NCBI GenBank assembly: GCA_964622235.1
Contig: CAZUNB010000016.1
Location: 1-25,029, forward strand
Direction: 5' to 3'
DNA from: CAZUNB01 sp964622235
Lineage (GTDB): Bacteria; Patescibacteriota; Saccharimonadia; Saccharimonadales; JAGPDM01
DNA: 25,029 nt
Shown: positions 15,515-22,392 of the stretch, in pieces
Layout of the letters: every line of letters starts with the position of its first letter
Position numbering within the stretch: position 1 is the first letter of the stretch
Notes under the pieces: generated by a model
Told to the model about the DNA's origin: nothing
The model's input: the letters and a program-made list of their open reading frames with translations, nothing else
Databases searched by the model: none
Position numbers and translations under genes: made by a program

Positions 15515-15573
15515 ATCTGAACCGCAGGACTCTCTCGTTGCGAGTGTGTTCCGATTTCGAGTCTAAATGCTAG

Positions 15574-15611
15574 CCAATTCAAAAAGTCCCCGAAGGGACT
15601 TCGTGAATTGG
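15574..15611 (-). terminator. UUCG-loop terminator of tRNA-Lys
   Basis: On the minus strand, AAGTCCC-TTCG-GGGACTT forms a 7-bp stem with a cUUCGg tetraloop, followed by TTTG. An outer inverted repeat, CCAATTCA/TGAATTGG, surrounds it and includes the tRNA's encoded CCA end. It begins only a few bases after the tRNA. Confidence 0.75.
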
Positions 15612-15685
15612 AGGGCCATCTGGGACTCGAACCCAGGACACCAGGCTTAAAAGGCCTGTGCTCTAACCAGCTGAGCTAATGGCCC
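15609..15685 (-). tRNA. trnK: tRNA-Lys (anticodon UUU)
   Basis: A complete cloverleaf reads on the minus strand. The acceptor GGGCCAT pairs with ATGGCCC. The D-arm is GCTC...GAGC. The anticodon stem is CAGGC/GCCTG around the 7-nt loop CTTTTAA, giving anticodon TTT. The T-arm is CTGGG-TTCGAGT-CCCAG, and CCA is encoded (15609-15611). The discriminator base is U, whereas most bacterial tRNA-Lys have A73. Fragments resembling parts of this tRNA lie on both sides (15410-15423 and 15799-15816). Confidence 0.95.
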
Positions 15686-15798
15686 ACGTGTTTATCGTAC
15701 AGTGGATACGTATTTTCTACCATTCGTTATCAATTGAGTTGAAGGTTAGAGCAACGAGTGCTAAATTATTCTACTCGACGACAAGTGTCTCGGACAAG

Positions 15799-15816
15799 CA
15801 GCTGAACTAATAGCCC
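15799..15816 (-). repeat. Degenerate copy of the tRNA-Lys 5' half
   Basis: CAGCTGAACTAATAGCCC matches 16 of 18 positions of the tRNA's 5' acceptor and D-arm (15668-15685) in the same orientation, 131 bp away. A GTG-TCT block upstream (15785-15791) extends the likeness loosely. No complete cloverleaf can be formed, so this is at most a tRNA pseudogene fragment. Confidence 0.45.
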
Positions 15817-15873
15817 GAAAAAAGGTAGCTAGATTACGATATCATTGTACCTCTGTAATTGCAACCACTTTTG

Positions 15874-15882
15874 TGGCATAAT
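15874..15882 (+). promoter_or_regulatory. Extended -10 promoter of the small ORF and DUF1704 gene
   Basis: TGG-CATAAT is followed by 8 nt and then an ATG at 15891. It lies just after a CCAC-TTTT-GTGG hairpin (15865-15876) that overlaps the TGG. The true DUF1704 start (15953) has neither a -10 nor a Shine-Dalgarno close by. Confidence 0.5.
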
Positions 15883-15890
15883 TAGAGTAT

Positions 15891-15956
15891 ATGGTAAAAC
15901 ATGGTTCAGGTAAAATAAAACAATTTTTAAAATCTGAAAGACACTTCATAATATGA
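15891..15956 (+). CDS. 21-codon ORF coupled to the DUF1704 gene
   Basis: The ORF begins MVKHGSGKIKQFLK and ends HFII, encoding 21 residues that are strongly basic with a hydrophobic end. Its TGA (15954-15956) overlaps the ATG of the DUF1704 gene (15953-15955) in an ATGA junction, the classic form of translational coupling. Its own ATG sits 8 nt after an extended -10, as in the leaderless genes of this window. It may be a leader peptide that delivers ribosomes to a gene without a Shine-Dalgarno, or a small protein in its own right. Reading across the two ORFs as one protein would need a frameshift. Confidence 0.5.
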   Translation: MVKHGSGKIKQFLKSERHFII

Positions 15957-17428
15957 AAATAGAGGCTACAAAACGAGAATATTCAACGAAAACTCAAATA
16001 GCTAAGGACGTTAAAGAACTCTCTCAGTTAAAAATATTGGCTCATATTCCGCCGCTAAATTGGCTATCAGGATTCTCGTCAATCGACTATGTAGAAGATA
16101 TAAAGCCAGAAACCAAGCGCGAAAAATCATACCATGAGCGACTTCGAAAAGCGTTTATCGAAGCAAAAAATTTTAAACAGCTACCATTACCAAAATTACG
16201 CTATGGCTTTGCACCGAGTGAGATTCAGCGATCGATTATAGATTTAGCAGATGCTTATGAGCGAGTGAAACAAGAGAAGTTGTTACCAGAACCACAGAAA
16301 TCGATGTATGTTGAGTGGATTGCGCATCAGCAAAAATTAGCTTATTTGATTAGCGTAGCTATGAGTACCTATGTGGCTCAGGTTACTGTCGACTATGATG
16401 CTTTACAAAATCAACTTGCCCAACCACAACAACCAGTTCTAGCTCAGCTCTTTTCAGAAACTGCAGCTGAGCTTTACGGACAGCCAACGAATGAACTTTT
16501 TTCGGCAGTATATTATTTTACTCGGGAATTATTAAAAACGACAAATGACGAACACTATGTTCGCGATGAGCTATTAGAAAGATATTTATACTCAATCAAA
16601 AGACCAGAAAAAACGTTAGAGGAAATACTCCCAAACAAAAGAACGATGCAGCTAGTTCAAGTTAGATTAATTAAATATTTTCAGCCGATTTTAGATTTGC
16701 TACCTGATGTTAATTCTAAGAAAGACTTTCAGCCGAAAGAGATCGCCTATTATATGCAGGTTGTAATCGATGAATTGGAATTGCCATATAAAGCTCGTGT
16801 CACCGACTCCGCCAATTCGTCTATCAGTGTGAGTCATGATAAAAAGTTAATATCTGTACCTAAAAAACGACAACCGATTAAGGGCGGTCGTGATCTTCAA
16901 CAATTAGTTATCCATGAAGTCTGTGTCCATGTTATGCGACCCGTCATGGGCAAAAGCTTTAACTTTGATTTGTTTCAGCGAGGCACAGCGCGCAGTATTG
17001 CATATGAAGAGGGTTTAGCGATTGCAATAGAGCAAGGACTAGCTGGTAAGTATAATGTTCGTCATCGAGCAGTCCTGCGGTTGTTACGAGTGGGGCTGGC
17101 CCTCGGACTCGATAGGGAAGATAGCGTTGGTCGTACTTTTACCGAAATATATGAGATTTTATGGCGAGTGTTACTTGTGCTCCAGCCAAGTTACGAAGAG
17201 AAATTAGCAAGAACAGTAGCCTTCGAGGAAACGTATCGTACCTTTCGTGGCGGTGATCCAAATGTGCCCGGATCAGTACACCCTAAAGACATTCATTATA
17301 TGCAGTATTCACTCAATGCGCTCGAGCAGCTGGCAAAAGGCGAAGATATTAATTTACTGCTAGTTGCAAAAATTGATAACTCTAATAAAGAACAACAAGA
17401 TCTAGTTAAGAAATATCTGAATTTATAA
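15953..17428 (+). CDS. DUF1704/MATCAP-like zinc peptidase
   Basis: The 491-residue protein belongs to the DUF1704 (QEGLA-motif, PF08014) family, related to the eukaryotic tubulin tyrosine carboxypeptidase MATCAP. The zinc site is HEVCVH at 321-326, and the downstream ligand motif is YEEGLA at 351-356 (EEGLA in place of QEGLA). The N-terminal ~280 residues are helical and polar, with no signal peptide or transmembrane segment, so it is cytosolic. A metallocarboxypeptidase activity is expected from the family; the bacterial substrate is unknown. The gene has no Shine-Dalgarno, and its ATG overlaps the stop of a 21-codon ORF. It ends convergently with the antiporter gene, sharing six bases. Confidence 0.82.
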   Translation: MKIEATKREYSTKTQIAKDVKELSQLKILAHIPPLNWLSGFSSIDYVEDIKPETKREKSYHERLRKAFIEAKNFKQLPLPKLRYGFAPSEIQRSIIDLADAYERVKQEKLLPEPQKSMYVEWIAHQQKLAYLISVAMSTYVAQVTVDYDALQNQLAQPQQPVLAQLFSETAAELYGQPTNELFSAVYYFTRELLKTTNDEHYVRDELLERYLYSIKRPEKTLEEILPNKRTMQLVQVRLIKYFQPILDLLPDVNSKKDFQPKEIAYYMQVVIDELELPYKARVTDSANSSISVSHDKKLISVPKKRQPIKGGRDLQQLVIHEVCVHVMRPVMGKSFNFDLFQRGTARSIAYEEGLAIAIEQGLAGKYNVRHRAVLRLLRVGLALGLDREDSVGRTFTEIYEILWRVLLVLQPSYEEKLARTVAFEETYRTFRGGDPNVPGSVHPKDIHYMQYSLNALEQLAKGEDINLLLVAKIDNSNKEQQDLVKKYLNL

Positions 17429-19084
17429 ATGCTTTTCAACGTAGCGAAGATGTTTCTCTCGGGCAGGGATGAAATCAGCTTTACGGAGTTTATTTTTATT
17501 AATCATTCGAGCTATACGTTCAGCACCGATGTAATGTGGCATAGTCACGTAGGTAGCACCACGTTCATAAAGTTTCACAGCGTGACTCGGTGTCTCGCTG
17601 TGAACGATAATAATTGCTTTCTGGTTAATTGCCCGTGCTTGCATGGTTAGGAAAAGATTAGTTTGAAAGTCCATTGTTGTCGTGACGATAATTTTAACAT
17701 TCTCTAAATTAAGCTCTGCTAAAAACTCAGGATCAGTCGCATCACCATAGACAAAGGGTATATTGTGAGCATCTAATACGTCGATTGTTTCAGGGTTATA
17801 GTCAACGACAACGAAATCAGTTTGCTTTTCCTGGAATGATTTGATGATTTCTGGACCACCTCTGGAATAGCCAAACAAAATTGCTTCAGCTCCATGTGGT
17901 TTAACGTTTAGTTTCTTAGCAGATTTTCTTTCAAAAATACTTAGGTATCTCTCAAATTTTTTATAAATTGCTTCGTCATATTGCATCATGTAAGTTGAGA
18001 TAGCAAAAGTCGCAATCCCGACTAAAGATATAGTTGAAACATCGGCACTACTTACCAACCCAACTTCGTGTGCCAGGATAATAAAAACTAAAGAAAACTC
18101 ACTGATTTGAGCGATGGCTATTCCTGTCTTAGCTCCAGTTTGTTTAGTGTAGCCGAGCATACCAAGCAATGCCATAATGATCAAAGGATTACCAATCAGA
18201 ACGAATAACGAAAATATAATTGACGGAATTATTATACTTGAGAAATTTGCAATTTCCATGTCTGCTCCAAGAAGCACAAAGAAAATCATTACGAAAAAAT
18301 CACGTAGTGGTCGGAGCCTGCCAGCTATCTCACTAGTGTATGGGAGCGTCGATAATGCAACACCGGCGAAGAGCGCACCAATTTCGATTGATAATCCTGC
18401 ATAATCAAACAGCGCAGCAAAGCCAATGCCCCAAGCAATCGTAAAGATAAATAAAAATTCTTGATTGCTACTGATAAAATGCGAAAGCTTTGGCACGATA
18501 AATTTGGTAGCTACGATCAAAATACTCGAAGCGATTATTGTACCAAGCACCATTGTTGTAGCACCACCTTTACCGGAGCTCCCGATAGCTGAGAGAGCTA
18601 TCAATGCAAGTGTCGCTATTATGTCTTGAACCAGTAAAATACCAATCGCGATTTTAGCGTATAGTCTATGTGATTCTTTTTTGTCTGAGATGGTTTTTAG
18701 GATGATGATTGTGCTGGAAAAGGTTAGAGCTAGTGCGATGATAGTGGCAGTTGTCAGCTCGAATCCAAGCACTAGTGCCATAGCCAGGCTGAAAAACCAA
18801 GTTATAACTATTTGACCAACGCCTGCAATAGCTGCAATTTTGCCGACTTCTTTAATCACGTTTGGATTAAGCCCGAGACCGATAATGAATAATAAAAGTG
18901 CGATGCCGAATTCACTAAAAACACCAAGGGTTTCGTGGCTGGTAATGAAGTTCAAACCACTTCTGCCAACCACCAAACCGGTAATGATATAGGCGACAAT
19001 CAATGGTTGTTTTAAGGCCTTTAAAATTCCAGCCAACAAAGCCGCTATCGCAAGAATGATACTGAGTTCGGTGAATAAATGCAT
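17423..19084 (-). CDS. CPA2-family cation:proton antiporter with TrkA-N domain
   Basis: The 553-residue protein has a 12-13-helix antiporter core (about 1-385). It includes QPLIVAYIITGLVVG (26-40), TFSSTIIILK (121-130) and ILLVQDIIATL (149-159), typical of the KefB/KefC-YbaL group. A C-terminal RCK/TrkA-N Rossmann domain (about 398-515) follows, with GYSRGGPEI, VVVDYNPE and YGDATDPEFL. It should exchange Na+ or K+ for H+ across the membrane under nucleotide control. The reading frame is open to an ATG at 19156, but those extra 24 residues are polar. The ATG at 19084 places the first helix at the N-terminus, as usual, so it is preferred; a clear Shine-Dalgarno is missing. It is convergent with DUF1704 through the palindrome TTATAA, which provides TAA on both strands. 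Confidence 0.87.
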   Translation of the reverse strand: MHLFTELSIILAIAALLAGILKALKQPLIVAYIITGLVVGRSGLNFITSHETLGVFSEFGIALLLFIIGLGLNPNVIKEVGKIAAIAGVGQIVITWFFSLAMALVLGFELTTATIIALALTFSSTIIILKTISDKKESHRLYAKIAIGILLVQDIIATLALIALSAIGSSGKGGATTMVLGTIIASSILIVATKFIVPKLSHFISSNQEFLFIFTIAWGIGFAALFDYAGLSIEIGALFAGVALSTLPYTSEIAGRLRPLRDFFVMIFFVLLGADMEIANFSSIIIPSIIFSLFVLIGNPLIIMALLGMLGYTKQTGAKTGIAIAQISEFSLVFIILAHEVGLVSSADVSTISLVGIATFAISTYMMQYDEAIYKKFERYLSIFERKSAKKLNVKPHGAEAILFGYSRGGPEIIKSFQEKQTDFVVVDYNPETIDVLDAHNIPFVYGDATDPEFLAELNLENVKIIVTTTMDFQTNLFLTMQARAINQKAIIIVHSETPSHAVKLYERGATYVTMPHYIGAERIARMINKNKLRKADFIPAREKHLRYVEKHL

Positions 19085-19189
19085 AGTTATTTTTTCGTTT
19101 TTATTGTATTTTCTAAAGTAGTTATAATCATAACAAATTTTAGTATATAGTGCCATGCTTCATTATGGTGGACATCAATAAATACATCT

Positions 19190-19198
19190 TGCTACTAT
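19190..19198 (+). promoter_or_regulatory. Extended -10 promoter, leaderless
   Basis: TGC-TACTAT is followed by 6 nt (CAGCCT) and then the ATG of the comEC-like gene at 19205. Confidence 0.62.
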
Positions 19199-19204
19199 CA
19201 GCCT

Positions 19205-20683
19205 ATGAACACTATTCTCCACGAAACCTATCGACGGAGCACGATTATCATCGCTGGACTTTTAGCTTGCTTAGTCGGGATTTGGCTAGCGCAGCACGCC
19301 ATAATATTGCGTGGTTGGTGGCCTGGATGGTTGATGCTTTCGCTGGCAGCTATGCCATTTGTTCGTCGAAAGAAACTTTTGGCGATGATTATAATTATAC
19401 TTTTTGGGTTAAGTATTGGTTTGGCTCGGGGGTTGGTCGCTGAACAGAAAAGACAACGATATTCACAGTTATTTGGTCAAGAAGTTAGCCTGCGTGGCCG
19501 AGTTTTGGATGATAGTAGTTACGGCAAGAACGGACAACGACAATTTTTCCTCAGCGATATTCGATTCGATAACTGTCAAGAAAATTGTAAATTGATTGGC
19601 AAGATTAGAATCAGCAGTCGATTGAATGCGGCACCAGTTCGTGGTCAACTGGTTCAAGTCAATGGTGTAATGCGAGAAGGTTTCGCCAGTTTCCAAGCAG
19701 CAATTTACTATGCCAATGTCTCACCAGCAAGCCACTCGATTCCATGGTTTGAACATGTGCGACTACAATTTTTCACTGCTATGCGAAATGTAATTCCTGA
19801 GCCACAAGCTAGCCTTGGGCTCGGCTTTTTAATAGGTTTACAGACACTGCTTCCGGAGGCATTGCTGAGCGAGCTGCGACGGACTGGGTTGACGCATATC
19901 GTAGCAGTTAGTGGCTACAACTTAACTGTTTTAGTTCGTTTAACGCGACGGACTTTTGCCAAACGAAGTAAATTTTTTGCAACGGTTTCTGCCTTTTTGC
20001 TTATTGCATTCTTCATGTCGGTCACGGGTCTAGCGCCATCGATTTTTAGGGCTAGTGTGGTATCGGTTGTGGCACTTTGGGCATGGTACTACGGTCGCGC
20101 AGCGCGACCAATGATGTTACTTGGGTTGAGCGGCGTGGTAACGGCTATGCTGTCACCGATTTTGCTGTGGAGTGATATTGGTTGGTGGTTGAGCTTTTTA
20201 GCATTCTTTGGTGTCTTGGTGATTGGTCCGACATTTTCTCTAAGGTTTTTCCATAAAACACCATCCGAACTACCTTTTTTTGGACAAATAATCCTAGAAA
20301 CCTCATCGGCACAACTCATGACCTTGCCGCTAACAGTACATACGTTTGGGCAGATTTCAATCGTTTCGCTGCTTGCTAATGTGATTGTTTTGCCAGCTAT
20401 TCCAATCGCAATGGGGCTTAGCTTTGTTGCCGCAATAGGTGGTATGCTTAGCACTGTTTTGGGTCCAATTGTTGCTTGGCCCGCATACTTTCTCTTGTTG
20501 TCGATAACTGAAGTAGTTAAGCTATTATCGGCAGTCCCGTATGCATTTGTTGATGAAATCAGTTTCTCAAATACCGCCATGATCGTTAGCTATGTTTTAA
20601 TAATTTCTGTTATTTTATTTTGGCAACGACGACTAAGTAAGCAAGAGCAGATTAGCCTACTAACCCAGAATTATCTCGATTAA
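19205..20683 (+). CDS. comEC: ComEC/Rec2 DNA-uptake channel core
   Basis: The 492-residue polytopic membrane protein has three N-terminal hydrophobic segments (about 13-31, 36-52, 57-76), then an OB-fold-like DUF4131 region (about 90-172, starting EVSLRGRVLDD). The Competence domain begins near 200, with the hallmark HIVAVSGYN (231-239) after LLSELRRTGLT, and six or more further transmembrane segments. Full-length ComEC adds a metallo-beta-lactamase-type nuclease domain of about 250 residues, which is absent here, as is common in Patescibacteria. It would carry single-stranded DNA across the cytoplasmic membrane, a route to nucleotides or foreign genes for a reduced genome. The gene has its own leaderless promoter and lies 37 bp before yebC. 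Confidence 0.88.
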   Translation: MNTILHETYRRSTIIIAGLLACLVGIWLAQHAIILRGWWPGWLMLSLAAMPFVRRKKLLAMIIIILFGLSIGLARGLVAEQKRQRYSQLFGQEVSLRGRVLDDSSYGKNGQRQFFLSDIRFDNCQENCKLIGKIRISSRLNAAPVRGQLVQVNGVMREGFASFQAAIYYANVSPASHSIPWFEHVRLQFFTAMRNVIPEPQASLGLGFLIGLQTLLPEALLSELRRTGLTHIVAVSGYNLTVLVRLTRRTFAKRSKFFATVSAFLLIAFFMSVTGLAPSIFRASVVSVVALWAWYYGRAARPMMLLGLSGVVTAMLSPILLWSDIGWWLSFLAFFGVLVIGPTFSLRFFHKTPSELPFFGQIILETSSAQLMTLPLTVHTFGQISIVSLLANVIVLPAIPIAMGLSFVAAIGGMLSTVLGPIVAWPAYFLLLSITEVVKLLSAVPYAFVDEISFSNTAMIVSYVLIISVILFWQRRLSKQEQISLLTQNYLD

Positions 20684-20704
20684 AAATCTAATCAAAACAA
20701 CATC

Positions 20705-20713
20705 TGGTATAAT
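20705..20713 (+). promoter_or_regulatory. Extended -10 promoter, leaderless
   Basis: TGG-TATAAT (perfect -10) is followed by 7 nt and then the ATG of yebC at 20721. It drives the yebC-IMPase pair. Confidence 0.68.
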
Positions 20714-20720
20714 TACTGAT

Positions 20721-21443
20721 ATGTCAGGACATAGCAAATGGGCGACGATTAAGCGAGCTAAAGGGGCGAATGATGCCAAGCGTGGAGCAGTCTTCACAAA
20801 ACTCGCTAATATGATTGCATTGGCAGCCAAGAGTGGTGGTAGTGATCCGGATATGAATCCAAGCTTAGCGTTAGCAATTACCAAAGCCAAAGCGGCTAAT
20901 GTTCCGAATGCCAATATCGACAAAGCTATTAAACGCGGGAGCGGTGAACTTGGTGATACGCTAATCGAAGAAATGGTCTACGAAGGCTACGGACCGGGAG
21001 GTGTTGCCATTATAGTCGAATGCGCCAGTGATAATCGTAATCGTACATATCCCGAAGTCCGTACTGCCTTTGCCAAGAACGGCGGGAATATCGCTGAAAC
21101 TGGTTCAGTCTCCTTTCAATTTGAGCGAAAGGGCGTGATCCAAGCCATGAAAAGCGGTAACAATGACGCCGATGAGCTGGCGATTATCGAGACTGAAGCG
21201 GATGATTTCTTTGATGAAGGCGACCAGTGGGCAGTTCATACTGATATGAAGGAGCTTCATGATGTCAAGATATCTCTCGAAGCTAGTGGACTAAAAATTA
21301 GCGAAGCTAATCTTGTTTACGTACCGAAAATGACCGTGAAGATTGCCGAAGAAGACGTTCAGGCGAAAGTGATGAAGTTGATGGATGCACTCGACGAACT
21401 TGATGATGTCGTTGAAACTCATACTAATTTTGATATCGCATGA
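20721..21443 (+). CDS. yebC: YebC/PmpR (TACO1-like) family protein
   Basis: The 240-residue protein has the family's normal length and N-terminal signature: MSGHSKWATIKRAKGANDAK, then GAVFTKLANMI and the NVPNANIDKAIKRG block (about 60-73), and GYGPGGVAIIVEC (about 90-102). The family was long described as transcription factors, and recent work links YebC to ribosomes, helping translation of proline-rich stretches. In many bacteria yebC stands directly before ruvC; here ruvC lies 3.2 kb away, behind an IMPase-like gene and an opposing surface-protein gene. The last codons overlap the next gene in ATGA. Confidence 0.95.
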   Translation: MSGHSKWATIKRAKGANDAKRGAVFTKLANMIALAAKSGGSDPDMNPSLALAITKAKAANVPNANIDKAIKRGSGELGDTLIEEMVYEGYGPGGVAIIVECASDNRNRTYPEVRTAFAKNGGNIAETGSVSFQFERKGVIQAMKSGNNDADELAIIETEADDFFDEGDQWAVHTDMKELHDVKISLEASGLKISEANLVYVPKMTVKIAEEDVQAKVMKLMDALDELDDVVETHTNFDIA

Positions 21444-22225
21444 GTAGGTTTGAAAAGGAGATCGAGTTTTCTAAGAAACTAGCTCGCGCGGCAGGCGAGA
21501 TTATGAAAAAGTATTTCAAGAGTCATGAGGTTAAATTTAAGGCCGACAATACGCCGGTAACAATTGCCGATGAAACTATCAATAAGTTGGTGTTGGATGA
21601 AATCGGACTAGCTTTTCCGGGCGACGGAATTTTCGCTGAGGAGGGTAGCGATTACGATGGCCAGTCTCGGACATGGGTAGTTGATCCGATTGACGGTACA
21701 GTCCCATACACTTATGGCTTACCTTTGAGCTTCTTCTCACTAGGATTTGTGGTTGATGGACGAGTGCAGTTTGGCGTTTGCTATCGACCATTTGATGATG
21801 CTATGTATTTTGGTGACGGTCAAATAGCTACAAAGAATGATCAAGCTATTTGCGTCAATGGAAAAAACCATCTTAAGGATGCAGTCTTTTCAGCCTGTTT
21901 CCATAATACTGAAGAATACAAGGACGCATATAAGGCCGTTAGTGGATTGGCGGAAGTTGCAAGAAGTTCGATATCGCTCCAGTGTATTGTTGCCGATGCT
22001 ATGCTGGTCGCCGAGGGTAAGATAGAAATTGCTACTTACCCACATAATCACCCGTACGATATTGCTGGCCTAAAACCAATTATTGAAGGCGCTGGCGGTA
22101 AAGTTACTGACATGAATGGCATAGATCAGCCTTACGACAGAGATATAAATGGCGCTATCATAACGAATGGTCAGTTGCACGACGAGGTCGTAAGCTATTT
22201 TAAAAAAACCATGATAATAATCTGA
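21440..22225 (+). CDS. Inositol-monophosphatase-like phosphatase
   Basis: The 261-residue protein is of the IMPase/FBPase/CysQ superfamily. DNTPVTIADE (36-45), FAEEG with E67/E68 (65-69), and WVVDPIDGT (79-87; metal ligands D82 and D85) form the Mg site. The C-terminal WDxAA motif is altered to HPYDIAGLKPI, keeping the Asp (D207). It should remove phosphate from a small molecule such as myo-inositol-1-phosphate, histidinol phosphate or PAP; specificity cannot be told. The ATG overlaps the yebC stop (ATGA), so the two are translationally coupled. No terminator is evident downstream before 22393. Confidence 0.85.
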   Translation: MSRFEKEIEFSKKLARAAGEIMKKYFKSHEVKFKADNTPVTIADETINKLVLDEIGLAFPGDGIFAEEGSDYDGQSRTWVVDPIDGTVPYTYGLPLSFFSLGFVVDGRVQFGVCYRPFDDAMYFGDGQIATKNDQAICVNGKNHLKDAVFSACFHNTEEYKDAYKAVSGLAEVARSSISLQCIVADAMLVAEGKIEIATYPHNHPYDIAGLKPIIEGAGGKVTDMNGIDQPYDRDINGAIITNGQLHDEVVSYFKKTMIII

Positions 22226-22392
22226 ATTTATTTTGAGACAGATACAATTGGTACCGAAGCTATAGAAGTAGAATGATGATGGGCTTTGCCTCTGAGAGAC
22301 TGGTCTGATTTCAGTCAAGCTATAGTAGTGTCATTGTTTGGAAACTCGGCTATAAAATATTTTCACTCAAATGCTAGATATTAAATATATAG

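Noticed and set aside
19085..19156. 24-residue N-terminal extension of the antiporter
   Set aside because: It is polar and AT-driven in composition, while the family starts with a membrane helix directly after the ATG at 19084.
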